38,339 nt of DNA from an uncultured Clostridia bacterium (GCA_944391955.1 CALXVG010000010.1:1-38339); one strand, 5' to 3'; counted from the stretch's first letter, positions 26,202 through 33,844 are shown. Made by a program: numbers and translations. Notes: generated from the letters alone by a model not told the origin.

Positions 26202-26408
26202 TTATTTAGATTTGTAATAAAGCATACAATGACAATACCCTTCAAAATTTTCATCTTTTATCTGGTCTCTAAATTCTTTGCACATACATTTGGTATCTTC
26301 GTTTTTTTCTATTCTACAAGGACAATATCCTCCATTTTTTCTTAACCCTTCTTGTATGGTTTTCACGATTTCTTTATTAGTATTAAATTTTATTTCTATA
26401 TTATTCAC
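26202..26408 (-). CDS. Ferredoxin-thioredoxin reductase catalytic-chain-like protein
   Basis: 68 residues. Six Cys in three CxC pairs: CPC (29-31), CMC (41-43), CHC (59-61), with GYCPCRIEK, TKCMCKEFRDQI and EGYCHCMLY. This is the FTR catalytic-chain pattern, in which four Cys hold a 4Fe-4S cluster and two form the redox-active disulfide. Spacing between pairs (9 and 15) differs from the plant enzyme but fits the short prokaryotic type. Adjacent to trxA, so the likely role is reducing thioredoxin with ferredoxin electrons. Overlaps the thioesterase end by 4 bp. Confidence 0.85.
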   Translation of the reverse strand: MNNIEIKFNTNKEIVKTIQEGLRKNGGYCPCRIEKNEDTKCMCKEFRDQIKDENFEGYCHCMLYYKSK

Positions 26409-26854
26409 ACCTCCATATTATCTTTATTTTCTTGTTCTGTCATATTTAATAGATTTACAAATATTTGGTTTATATCTTGATTCTTTTTCTTCATGTTTAT
26501 TGGTTTTAATTCTCTTGTTGTAAAGCAGTGTTTTGTCCATGCTTCTATCACTGTTCTTCCTGTTTCCTTTGCAATAACATCATATGAAACTGTCATTTTA
26601 ACTCCATTATATTCTGTGATTTTTGGTTTTATCAAAATAGTGTCTCCACTTGTTACATGAAATTTATATTTACAATTAACTTCTAAGGTAGGTATTGTGT
26701 ATCCTTTTTCTTCTAAAGTTTCCATTGAAATATTCAATGCTTCTAGCCATCTACTTCTTGCTTCTTCTAAAAATCTTATATAGTTTGAATGATGTACTAT
26801 TCCCATTTTGTCTGTTTCATAATAATTTATTATTCTACTATATGTATAATTCAT
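26405..26854 (-). CDS. Hotdog-fold acyl-CoA thioesterase (YbgC/4HBT family)
   Basis: 149 residues. YYETDKMGIVHHSNYIRFLEEARSRWLE is matched in two parts: the Asp-x-Met-Gly-x-Val-His-His active site (YETDKMGIVHHSNY) and the following helix (FLEEARSRWLE). GDTILIKPKIT and TKHCFTTRE close the fold. Hydrolyses acyl-CoA or acyl-ACP thioesters; chain length not predictable. The last 30 residues are a charged tail (MKKKNQDINQIF) not usual for the family. First gene of a likely operon with FTR, trxA and the exporter. Confidence 0.88.
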   Translation of the reverse strand: MNYTYSRIINYYETDKMGIVHHSNYIRFLEEARSRWLEALNISMETLEEKGYTIPTLEVNCKYKFHVTSGDTILIKPKITEYNGVKMTVSYDVIAKETGRTVIEAWTKHCFTTRELKPINMKKKNQDINQIFVNLLNMTEQENKDNMEV

Positions 26855-26909
26855 TATATATCTCCTCGCTTATTTTTACATTTGGTATTTATAGATTCTA
26901 CTATTTTTG

Positions 26910-27476
26910 TTATTCTTCTTTTAGTTTTTCTTCTATAATATCTTCACAGTTTTGCATTGCTGATAATGTTTGTTCAAATAATTTATCTAATTCCCATCCA
27001 AGTTGTTCTGCTCCTTTGGTTATAATATCTCTCGAACATCCTGCAGCAAATTTTTTGTCTTTAAATTTCTTTTTCAAACTAGATACTTCCATGTCTTTTG
27101 TACTTTTTGAAGGTCTCATTTTTGCTGCTGCCCAAATTAAGCCTGTTAATTCATCAGTTGCAAATAGTATTTTTTCCATTTCATGGCTTGGTTCTATATC
27201 TGAACAAATACCATATCCATGACTACATATAGCATGTACCATTTCTTCTGGTGCATTTATTTCTTGTAATATTTCTGGTGTTTTTTTGCAATGCTCTTCT
27301 GGATATTTTTCAAAATCCACATCATGTAATAAACCTACATTTCCCCAAAAATTTTCGTCATAGCCATATTTTTTAGCAAAATATTTCATTACTTGTTCGA
27401 CAGTTATTGCATGTCTTATATGAAATTCTTCCTTATTATATTTTTTTAATAAATCAATTGCTACCTTTCTTTCCAT
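26910..27476 (-). CDS. HD-domain protein, predicted phosphohydrolase
   Basis: 188 residues from ATG 27476 (AAAGGGG 8 nt upstream); an ATG two codons earlier is also possible. HD features: HIRHAITVEQVM (first His), GLLHDVDFEKYPEEH (His-Asp pair), ICSHGYG and ATDELTGLIWA (late Asp). C-terminal helices GCSRDIITKGAEQLGWELDKL. Soluble. This subgroup is common in Clostridia and is often annotated as hydrolase; substrate unknown. A 55 bp gap separates it from the thioesterase, so it may lead the same operon. Confidence 0.83.
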   Translation of the reverse strand: MERKVAIDLLKKYNKEEFHIRHAITVEQVMKYFAKKYGYDENFWGNVGLLHDVDFEKYPEEHCKKTPEILQEINAPEEMVHAICSHGYGICSDIEPSHEMEKILFATDELTGLIWAAAKMRPSKSTKDMEVSSLKKKFKDKKFAAGCSRDIITKGAEQLGWELDKLFEQTLSAMQNCEDIIEEKLKEE

Positions 27477-27562
27477 AATCATAACCCCTTTCTAAAATTA
27501 ACCTGTATCATTAGGTATTATTATAATACAAAAACTTTTTATTATCAATAACTATTTTTATC

Positions 27563-27601
27563 AAACAAAAAGAAGAAGACCAGCTCTGTTGAGCTGGTCT
27601 T
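27563..27601 (-). terminator. Strong terminator of the GC-rich small gene
   Basis: AAGACCAGCTC (27576-27586) and GAGCTGGTCTT (27591-27601), loop TGTT, followed on the minus strand by CTTCTTTTTG. Much more GC-rich than host terminators, in line with a foreign origin. Confidence 0.8.
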
Positions 27602-27623
27602 CTCCGCCTTGTTGGTTGATTGC

Positions 27624-27890
27624 TCAGCGTCCCGTCTTAGGAGCAAACATGAGCAAGAATCCGCTGCCATCCGGCAGAATCCAAAAGCCTTCATCCTGCA
27701 GGGTTTCCGGAACGAAGATGTTCCTGCCCCAGGAAAGGAAACTTCTGCCATACTTGGTCTGCTCCAAACAGGCCAACAGGTTTTTTTCCTCCGGATGTCC
27801 CTTGACATCCTCTGCGAACTTGTGAGCCATTTCCTCCCACTGACTTTTGTCAGCATTGAGGATTTCCATCAACCGTTCAGCCATAGTCAT
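27624..27890 (-). CDS. Hypothetical 88-residue protein in a GC-rich island
   Basis: Starts MTMAERLMEILNADKSQWEE with a GGAGG site; middle KHPEEKNLLACLEQTKY-like segment (GHPEEKNLLACLEQTKYGR), then SFLSWGRNIFVPE and LPDGSGFLLMFAPKTGR. About half G+C by eye, twice the local value, with Leu CTG, Pro CCG and Arg CGC codons absent from neighbours. It contains one in-frame CGG (27873-27875, residue 6) that reads naturally as Arg. Its promoter and terminator are complete, so it is a self-contained transfer cassette. No family recognised; the fold may be alpha/beta. Confidence 0.7.
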   Translation of the reverse strand: MTMAERLMEILNADKSQWEEMAHKFAEDVKGHPEEKNLLACLEQTKYGRSFLSWGRNIFVPETLQDEGFWILPDGSGFLLMFAPKTGR

Positions 27891-27953
27891 ATCTCTTACC
27901 TCCGAAAAATTTTTTCTTGGTTTGAATGACTTTTGCTATACCAAGATATATAT

Positions 27954-27982
27954 ATTATAGCACTATTTGGCTTATTTGTCTA
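27954..27982 (-). promoter_or_regulatory. Promoter of the GC-rich small gene
   Basis: Minus strand TAGACA (27977-27982), 17 bp, TATAAT (27954-27959) with TG one base before it. The -35 overlaps the stop codon of the upstream SDR gene. Confidence 0.65.
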
Positions 27983-28729
27983 TTTTTTGCGGGTTTGATT
28001 ATGATAAACAACTTCACTTGATAAATTACTTGGTGATAATTTGCTAAGTATTCTAAGTATTTTATTTAAAAATCCCGGAACTATTATTTGTTTGTTTTTC
28101 AGTGTATTATCAATAGCATATTTAGCAACATATTCACTACTTAGTGGTTTTAAACTAAAATGAACTCCTGCAACATCATTAAATTCTGTCGCAACAGGTC
28201 CTGGGCATAACACACTTATATGAACATTTGATTTTGCTTTTTTTAGTTCTTTATATATTGATTGAGATAATCTTAACACATATGATTTTGATGAATAATA
28301 TGCAGCCATTAGTGGTCCAGGAGAAAATGCTGCTATTGAGGCTACATTTAAAATTCGTCCACTATTTCTTTTTTTCATGTCTTTTAAAAATAATTTAGTT
28401 AATATGTGTACTGCGGTTATATTTGTGTTAATCAGTTTTATCTCTTTAGATAAATCTGTTGTTTCAAAATTACCAAACATTCCAAATCCAGCATTGTTTA
28501 CCAACAAATCTATTTCTTGTTTTTTTACTTTTTCATATAATTCAATACAATTTTCTGCTTTACTTAAATCCATACTAATAATTTCTACAGAGGTTTGCAA
28601 TTCTTCTTTTAATTCTATTAATCTTTGTTCTCTTTGAGCTACTATAATTAAATCATAACCTAATTTACTTAAATATCTTGCCATATCTCGTCCTATTCCA
28701 GATGATGCTCCTGTTACTAATGCTTTCAT
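27980..28729 (-). CDS. Short-chain dehydrogenase/reductase
   Basis: 249 residues. TGASSGIGRDMA cofactor loop, NNAGFGMFG, catalytic Ser in NVASIAAFSPG and YYSSKSYVL (Tyr-x3-Lys). PGPVATEF follows. The C-terminal 40 residues (VPGFLNKILRILSKLSP) form an amphipathic helix, as in SDRs acting on lipids. NADP preference likely from REQR after the second strand. Substrate unknown. Own transcript: terminator of the upstream gene at 28778 and TATAAT near 28750. Confidence 0.85.
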   Translation of the reverse strand: MKALVTGASSGIGRDMARYLSKLGYDLIIVAQREQRLIELKEELQTSVEIISMDLSKAENCIELYEKVKKQEIDLLVNNAGFGMFGNFETTDLSKEIKLINTNITAVHILTKLFLKDMKKRNSGRILNVASIAAFSPGPLMAAYYSSKSYVLRLSQSIYKELKKAKSNVHISVLCPGPVATEFNDVAGVHFSLKPLSSEYVAKYAIDNTLKNKQIIVPGFLNKILRILSKLSPSNLSSEVVYHNQTRKK

Positions 28730-28777
28730 GTAATCCCTCCTATTTTGTATATTATATCACAAAATGTAAAAAAAATT

Positions 28778-28810
28778 AGATATAGCCTAATAAATTATTA
28801 GACTATATCT
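28778..28810 (-). terminator. Terminator of the Cys-rich membrane protein gene
   Basis: AGATATAG (28778-28785) with CTATATCT (28803-28810) and an inner CTAATAA / TTATTAG stem; on the minus strand followed by AATTTTTTTT. Confidence 0.75.
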
Positions 28811-28833
28811 ATTTTATTATATAATATTAATAC

Positions 28834-29238
28834 CTATCTACATCTTTTAATACATATTATACATATTATGGCTTTTGCTAAATTTACTAAGTTGGTAATT
28901 AAAAAGAATGTTACTACACCTATTAATATTGCAACAGGTATTGAAAAAGCAGATAAACTTGTTATTGCTAGAGCAAAACTGCTACTAATTATTGAGCCTA
29001 TAAGTGTTGTAACTAAACACGTTTTATTAATACAAAAACAGGCCTCTTCTCTATTACAATAAAGCAAAAATATTAAGGTTAATAAAGAAAGTATTCCAAA
29101 AATTAATGTTATAATAATTAATGTTAGTATACTAGTTACAATTCCTGTATAAAAAACTGCTGCTACACCTGCTGCTAAAAGTAAACTTCCTATAATAGTT
29201 AAAGCACAGCAACATTCATTATTTTCTTTGTTACACAT
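28834..29238 (-). CDS. Cys-rich four-helix membrane protein, unknown
   Basis: 134 residues. MCNKENNECCCAL start, then four hydrophobic segments (about 12-32, 36-58, 72-96, 98-122). Short loops hold Cys (YCNREEACFCINKTC) and the end is IICIICIKRCR. Eleven or more Cys in total. Similar small Cys-rich membrane proteins are common in Clostridia spore formers, but no function is known. Own terminator downstream; CTCTCCTTCA ribosome complement before ATG 29238. Confidence 0.65.
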   Translation of the reverse strand: MCNKENNECCCALTIIGSLLLAAGVAAVFYTGIVTSILTLIIITLIFGILSLLTLIFLLYCNREEACFCINKTCLVTTLIGSIISSSFALAITSLSAFSIPVAILIGVVTFFLITNLVNLAKAIICIICIKRCR

Positions 29239-29305
29239 AATTGTTCACTCTCCTTCAATATATAATATGAAAATTATGTCTAAAAAGATACTTTTTTGTA
29301 CAACA

Positions 29306-29339
29306 AAAAAGAAATTACTGTATTTAGTAATTTCTTTTT
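29306..29339. terminator. Terminator after the coiled-coil gene
   Basis: AAAAAGAAATTACT (29306-29319) with AGTAATTTCTTTTT (29326-29339), 6 nt loop; T tracts in both directions. Confidence 0.75.
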
Positions 29340-29351
29340 CATTTAATTTAA

Positions 29352-30596
29352 TTACGGTTCTCTATCTGAATTGTTTTCTTCTCTATTTCTTTGTTGTTCT
29401 TGTTGTTTTGCATATTCTTTCATTACAGTTCTCATAGAGTCTCTAACTATCTCATATTTTAATGTTTGAGTAAATTCACTTCTTGATGAACTTTCTCTCT
29501 CTTCATTGTTTGCTTGTTCTGGAGCTGGTTGTTCTTGTTCATCTTCAACATCAAATCCAGCTTCTCTTAGTTTTTCTTTTTCTTTTTCAGCTTGTCTTTC
29601 TCTTCTATTTTCCATCCAATTTCTAAATCTTGTAGCAAATTGCCACCATTTTGGTTGCTGTGTAGTTGCTAAAGCTGTTTGTTGAGGTTCTGCTTGTTGT
29701 TCATTTAATTCTATATCTGCTATTTGATTAATTGCTTTAAATTCAGTGAACTTTTTATAATCTGCTTTTATTTGTTTATCTATTGCCATTTTTTGTTTTT
29801 CTATATCTGTTAATTGTTTTTTAAATGTTTTATTAAAATTAACTTTACCATTTTTATCTAGTTCCGCTTTATCTAATAAAATATCTTGAATATCTTTTTC
29901 TGTCAAGTTCAGCTTTCTTTTCTTAATAGCTGCCATCAAAGGTTTTTTGTTTGCATCCATCTTCTTTTCTGCTGCTGGAATTAATTTGTTCTTTATTTCA
30001 GTAGCTCTTGCTGGGTCTGAATATGTTATTGTCCCATCTGCTGCTGTTTGTTCTAAATTCTTCAACTCTTCTCTTAGTGTTTTAAGTTGTTGATCTGCAG
30101 CAACCATTCCAATCATGAAATTTGATGTATGCTCGCCTTTTGATAGGGCTTGTATTGCCTCTATTTTTGATTTTTGTTCATCAAGTTTTCTTCTTTGATT
30201 TGAAAGTTCGCGTACTTCTTTTACTTTTTTTACAGCTTGTCTTTCTGCATTCTTTTTGATTGCTATATCTAAATCTTTTTTTACTTCTGGCATTGCTCTA
30301 ACAGCATTTACTTTTTCATCAATTTGTTCTTTTAAATATTTTAAATTTCCTTTTATTCCTTCTACTTCTGTTTGTTTTCTTTTTATTGCTGCATTGATTT
30401 TCTGTAAATCTGCATGACATTGTTGTTGTGCTGGTTGATCTCCTGCTTGTTTAGCTGATTCTAATTCACCTTCTTTAATTTTCTTATCACTTATTAATTG
30501 TGTTACTTCTTGTTCAGCTGCTTTTAAATTAGTTCTCATTGTTGTTAAATTTCCTTTTAACATTAAATATTGTTGGTTTAATTCTTCTAAATTCAT
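29352..30596 (-). CDS. Long coiled-coil protein, unknown
   Basis: 414 residues, almost all helical: three heptad-rich blocks (about 1-150, 160-290, 330-400) rich in Lys, Glu and Gln, with no membrane segment or signal peptide. Contains QPKWWQFATRFRNWMENRRERQAEKE, split here as PKWWQFATRFRNW and MENRRERQAEKE, a basic Trp-rich patch that could bind membrane or nucleic acid, and a Gln/Glu-rich tail. Codon use is somewhat less AT-biased (Ala GCA/GCT rich) than neighbours. It forms a two-gene unit with a 48-residue acidic protein just upstream. Function not recognised; phage-like scaffold or stress proteins look similar. Confidence 0.6.
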   Translation of the reverse strand: MNLEELNQQYLMLKGNLTTMRTNLKAAEQEVTQLISDKKIKEGELESAKQAGDQPAQQQCHADLQKINAAIKRKQTEVEGIKGNLKYLKEQIDEKVNAVRAMPEVKKDLDIAIKKNAERQAVKKVKEVRELSNQRRKLDEQKSKIEAIQALSKGEHTSNFMIGMVAADQQLKTLREELKNLEQTAADGTITYSDPARATEIKNKLIPAAEKKMDANKKPLMAAIKKRKLNLTEKDIQDILLDKAELDKNGKVNFNKTFKKQLTDIEKQKMAIDKQIKADYKKFTEFKAINQIADIELNEQQAEPQQTALATTQQPKWWQFATRFRNWMENRRERQAEKEKEKLREAGFDVEDEQEQPAPEQANNEERESSSRSEFTQTLKYEIVRDSMRTVMKEYAKQQEQQRNREENNSDREP

Positions 30597-30612
30597 TTTT
30601 TTCCTCCCTTAA

Positions 30613-30759
30613 TTATGAATTTAATGATTCTTCACATAGTTCGATAATACTATCTGCTTCTGCTATTAAATCGTCTACTTCAACTTTTAAATCTGCTAAT
30701 TGTTCTATTGATAAATTGTCTATCATTTCTTGAGAAATACTTAATTTTTCATTTTCCAT
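30613..30759 (-). CDS. Small acidic protein, 48 residues
   Basis: ATG 30759 with AAGGAGG 7 nt before it, and a complete frame to TAA 30613. Sequence pattern: MENEKLSISQEMIDNLS, then EQLADLKVEVDDLIAEADSI, ending ELCEESLNS. Highly acidic helix with heptad-like Leu/Ile spacing, suggesting a partner of the coiled-coil protein encoded 16 nt downstream. It has the promoter at 30802-30830. Confidence 0.7.
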   Translation of the reverse strand: MENEKLSISQEMIDNLSIEQLADLKVEVDDLIAEADSIIELCEESLNS

Positions 30760-30801
30760 AATTTACCTCCTTAAAATTTATCCTATGTACAGCTATTATC
30801 A

Positions 30802-30830
30802 ATTGTAACATATTTCGCTAAAAAATGCAA
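30802..30830 (-). promoter_or_regulatory. Promoter of the acidic/coiled-coil pair
   Basis: Minus strand TTGCAT (30825-30830), 17 bp, TACAAT (30802-30807). Confidence 0.6.
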
Positions 30831-30891
30831 ATTTTATGAAAAATTTTTTATTTTTTTGTTTTTTATAGATAATATTTTCGCTTTTCTTTTA

Positions 30892-30919
30892 TTGACTTTA
30901 CATAAATATGTGATATAAT
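30892..30919 (+). promoter_or_regulatory. Promoter and structured leader of the second foreign island
   Basis: TTGACT (30892-30897), 16 bp, TATAAT (30914-30919). The transcript starts near 30926 and has a leader of about 170 nt. It opens with hairpin AATCAC-TTCGT-GTGATT (about 30924-30942) and a TATATATAG repeat, then runs to the ribosome site AAGGAG at 31081. Confidence 0.65.
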
Positions 30920-31093
30920 TATTTAATCACTTCGTGTGATTTCTATATATAGACTATATATAGAATACAAACAAATGTAGAATTTATGAGAGGGGGTTTT
31001 TGTCCTATTACAATTATTCAAAATACATAAATGAAAGGTTGGATGTATAGTACAAGAATTTATTTTATTGCTATTACAAGAAGGAGTAATATT

Positions 31094-31309
31094 ATGACTG
31101 TAGATTGTAAAGTTCGGCAAAAACAGCCAAACTCTTTGGACATTCTCTTAAAACTTCCAAAGGATTTGCATTGCAATCAATTGCTCATCACTATTGACAA
31201 AAATGGTAACGGCACTATCAAAATTGAAGACAGTTCACTCTTGAAAATCAAGAGAGCCATTTTGCTCCTGAGTGATTCCTTCTTTTTTGATAATATTAAG
31301 TATTCTTAG
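31094..31309 (+). CDS. Small protein paralogous to the N-terminus of the next gene
   Basis: 71 residues from ATG 31094, AAGGAG 7 nt upstream. MTVDCKVRQKQPNSLD at the start aligns with MNLVCIVRQKDGSS of the following protein, and SSLLKIKRAILLLSDSFFFD aligns with SEVDNVIKLLDEVFIFD, so the two share one domain of about 70 residues. In-frame CGG (31115-31117) stands where the paralog has AGG, so its ancestral meaning is Arg. Composition is richer in G+C than host genes. Possible antitoxin or regulatory partner of the downstream MazF-like protein; inference only. Confidence 0.65.
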   Translation: MTVDCKVRQKQPNSLDILLKLPKDLHCNQLLITIDKNGNGTIKIEDSSLLKIKRAILLLSDSFFFDNIKYS

Positions 31310-31382
31310 ATGAGAGGTGGTTATACTAGGAAGTACATATAATGCTTTGGCTTTTATGTTCAGAGAGGAAGGGGTAAAACCT

Positions 31383-32228
31383 ATGAATTTAGTATGTATA
31401 GTTAGGCAAAAGGATGGTTCTTCTCTTTCAAAGTTGTTGAATTCTGCTGTTTCTTTTAACTGGCATGAATTTAATTTTGACAGAAATGAAGGACTTATTA
31501 GCTTTGAGCATTTGGATCGTTCTGAAGTTGACAACGTTATCAAATTGCTTGATGAGGTTTTTATTTTCGACGATATCCATATGGATTTTTCGGATGAAAA
31601 GCCTTCTTCTAAGCAGGTTCAAACCAGAGCCACGCAAAATAAAACGAGCTCTCTTTTCATCATTAATGATGCAGACGACCTCAAGTATCTCAGATTCAAT
31701 GATGTTATAGCAAACTACAACATGTTCAGACTGCATAAAGCTATCTTTAATGCAATCCATCATGGGTTTGCTACACCTGAAGATATTTGGAAGTTCCTAT
31801 TGGCTGCCCGCAGGGAGATTGTTATCACATACAATCCTCCTGAAACCATTGATTTTGCTATCGGAGATGTGGTTCTATGTAATTATGGAACTCACGTTGA
31901 TGGTGAGGTTTCTGGTTCCCATGTTGCCTCAATTGTCTGCGACATCTCTGATGACGGGACCGCTTATGTAATCCCCATTACCAAGCACATTTTCCCGGCT
32001 GACAAAACCAAATACTTACCTGTGGAGGTTGGCTCTGATATTGTATATGATGACCCAAACTTCGCTGGTGGAACTCTTTTGTTGCAAAAGGGCAAATATG
32101 TTCGGGCAGAAAGATTTTCAAAGGTTATTGGGAAAACTCGTCCCAAATTTTTCTGTCAGGTCTTGGCTCTTTTGCCTGTTGTATATGATTTCAGCCTTAA
32201 TCTGATGGCTTTTGATGTAAACCAATAA
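31383..32228 (+). CDS. Protein with an N-terminal paralog domain and a C-terminal PemK/MazF-like domain
   Basis: 281 residues from ATG 31383 (GGAAGGGG 8 nt upstream; GTG 31317 is a less likely start). Residues 1-72 match the upstream 71-residue protein. The middle (about 90-150) is helical. From about 160: FAIGDVVLCNYGTHVDGEVSGSH, seen here as IGDVVLCNYG and GEVSGSHVASIV, then YVIPITKH, GGTLLLQKGKYVRAERFSKVIGK (as LLLQKGKYVRAERF), which follows the MazF beta-barrel order. One in-frame CGG (in KYVRAERF) reads as Arg. GC-richer than host genes and ended by a strong GC-rich terminator, so probably acquired. Endoribonuclease activity not certain. Confidence 0.72.
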   Translation: MNLVCIVRQKDGSSLSKLLNSAVSFNWHEFNFDRNEGLISFEHLDRSEVDNVIKLLDEVFIFDDIHMDFSDEKPSSKQVQTRATQNKTSSLFIINDADDLKYLRFNDVIANYNMFRLHKAIFNAIHHGFATPEDIWKFLLAARREIVITYNPPETIDFAIGDVVLCNYGTHVDGEVSGSHVASIVCDISDDGTAYVIPITKHIFPADKTKYLPVEVGSDIVYDDPNFAGGTLLLQKGKYVRAERFSKVIGKTRPKFFCQVLALLPVVYDFSLNLMAFDVNQ

Positions 32229-32257
32229 AAACATTCTCTAGAATTCACTTACATTTT

Positions 32258-32291
32258 CAGCGTGGTGGCAATGCCACCACGCTGTTTTTTT
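32258..32291 (+). terminator. Strong terminator of the MazF-like pair
   Basis: CAGCGTGGTGGCA (32258-32270) with TGCCACCACGCTG (32272-32284), then T7. Also lies across the end of the convergent DUF368 gene. Confidence 0.9.
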
Positions 32292-33165
32292 ATATTTCTT
32301 TTGCCATTTTTTTCTTGTCTTCATTTTTTATCTTTTTAAACTTCTCAGTAACTGCTTTTATCTTAGCTAAATTTCCTTTGATATCTCCTAAAAAATATGA
32401 AAAGATAAAACCAATTATTAGTATTAATATAGCTATCACTGATTCTATATTTGTTCCTAATACACAACTACTGTTTAAAACATTAGGTATTATTGATATA
32501 AATAAACCAAATATTATTGAAAAAGTTAATGTGTAGAATTTTTTCAATAATTTACTTATTAAGAATGATATTACTAATACTCCTATTCCTAAGCCGATTC
32601 CGGCTGGTATTAAAATTGATAAATTAAAATTAGCTAAAGAGCTTACATAAAGTTCATATAATCCTAATGTTGATAATATTACTGCACTATCTACACCTGG
32701 AATTATTGAAGACCCTGCAACAGCAACTCCTAAAAGTATTGATTGAATTAAATTTGGTTCTGTTATAGTTGGAAATAGCCCTTTATTAAAATAAAACAAT
32801 GCAAATCCTAAAATTGCAGATATTAACATAACTAAATAGTATTTTTTGTTAAATCCTTCTTTTTTTACTTTTTTGTAGAAAAGTGGTATTGTTCCTAATA
32901 CTAAACCTAAGAAAGCAAATCTAGTATACATCTCAAAGTTTCCTAATAAAAAGTCTACTACTTTACTAAATAAAATAACTCCTACACCAAATCCTAAAAA
33001 TAGTGGAACTAAAAATATAACATTTTTCTTAAAGTCTTTGAATATTGTTCCTATAGCATTTATTGTTTTTTGATATAATCCTAAAATTACTAATAATACA
33101 CTTCCACTTAATCCAGGTGCAATTCCACCTATTCCTACTACAATTCCTTTTAAAAAATTAATCAT
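32290..33165 (-). CDS. DUF368 membrane protein, polyprenyl-phosphate translocase family (PopT type)
   Basis: 291 residues, eight or so helices arranged as two repeats. Each repeat begins with a Gly/Pro re-entrant motif: GGIAPGLSGSVLLVILGLY (residues 13-31) and SSIIPGVDSAVILSTLGLY. DUF368 proteins are reported to flip undecaprenyl phosphate back across the membrane for cell-wall synthesis. The tail is a basic helix (KFKKIKNEDKKKMAKEI). GGAGGATAAT ribosome site before ATG 33165. Single gene. Its last two bases reach the terminator T tract of the convergent gene. Confidence 0.85.
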   Translation of the reverse strand: MINFLKGIVVGIGGIAPGLSGSVLLVILGLYQKTINAIGTIFKDFKKNVIFLVPLFLGFGVGVILFSKVVDFLLGNFEMYTRFAFLGLVLGTIPLFYKKVKKEGFNKKYYLVMLISAILGFALFYFNKGLFPTITEPNLIQSILLGVAVAGSSIIPGVDSAVILSTLGLYELYVSSLANFNLSILIPAGIGLGIGVLVISFLISKLLKKFYTLTFSIIFGLFISIIPNVLNSSCVLGTNIESVIAILILIIGFIFSYFLGDIKGNLAKIKAVTEKFKKIKNEDKKKMAKEI

Positions 33166-33238
33166 ATTATCCTCCGTAATTTAAAAAACCTTAAATATTA
33201 TTTTAATATAAAAACTGCTATAAGTCAAATATTTGCAA

Positions 33239-33772
33239 TCAAATATTTATAATGCCATATTGGTTTGTTACTGGGTCTTTAAAAATTCCTATATTAGGGG
33301 TAAAATAAGTAAATATTATAAAACATATTAATATAACTACCTGAATAATAATTGCTATTTTTTTATTGCATTCAAAATCAGAAATCATAAGTTTATATGC
33401 TAGACGTTCTCCTAATATTACTGCAATAAAAAATGATACTATATCTATAAATGTAATATTTGTTCCTATAATTCCTGTATATGTGTAAAAAAATATAATG
33501 ATAAACAGCATTGAAGCAATTATTCCAAGTAGCCTTGAACATAAAAAGTTGGGAATATTTTTTCCTATATAAAAATATCCAACTATTGTGCTAATCGACA
33601 TTGGAAAAAACAATAATTTTAAATGTTCCCATACACTTTCATTAACTGCAGAAAATGCAGCAACAAATATATTTTCATTAAAGAATTCATATGTAAAATG
33701 CAATAAAGTACCAGTTATGCATACAAAGATAATGCTTAATATTGGATAATTTTTTGTTTTAGTTTTATCCAT
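33239..33772 (-). CDS. DUF6512-like membrane protein
   Basis: 177 residues from ATG 33772, with AGGAGGG 7 nt before it (an upstream in-frame start at 33790 has no site). Five helices. Contains the pattern NESVWEHLKLLFFPM near the second helix, GERLAYKLM and a C-terminal GIFKDPVTNQYGI, as in the small DUF6512 family of Clostridia. No known function. Promoter with hairpin-loop -35 directly upstream (33790-33832). Confidence 0.7.
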   Translation of the reverse strand: MDKTKTKNYPILSIIFVCITGTLLHFTYEFFNENIFVAAFSAVNESVWEHLKLLFFPMSISTIVGYFYIGKNIPNFLCSRLLGIIASMLFIIIFFYTYTGIIGTNITFIDIVSFFIAVILGERLAYKLMISDFECNKKIAIIIQVVILICFIIFTYFTPNIGIFKDPVTNQYGIINI

Positions 33773-33789
33773 ATAAAATCCCTCCTGCA

Positions 33790-33832
33790 ATTATATTATG
33801 TTTAAAGCGTGATAGTCATTCCATCACGCTTT
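33790..33832 (-). promoter_or_regulatory. DUF6512 promoter with its -35 in a hairpin loop
   Basis: Minus strand ATGACT (33814-33819), 18 bp, TATAAT (33790-33795). The inverted repeat AAAGCGTGAT (33804-33813) / ATCACGCTTT (33823-33832) has the -35 in its 9 nt loop. It also lies where the cotJC terminator is expected, 12 nt past the cotJC stop. Confidence 0.6.
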
Positions 33833-33844
33833 TATTAATTTAGA

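Noticed and set aside
27609..27929. Plus-strand open frames over the GC-rich cassette
   Set aside because: The minus-strand frame has promoter, ribosome site and terminator in order; the plus frames are its shadows.
30924..31093. Riboswitch in the leader of the MazF-like pair
   Set aside because: Only a small hairpin and an AT repeat are visible; no known aptamer pattern recognised.
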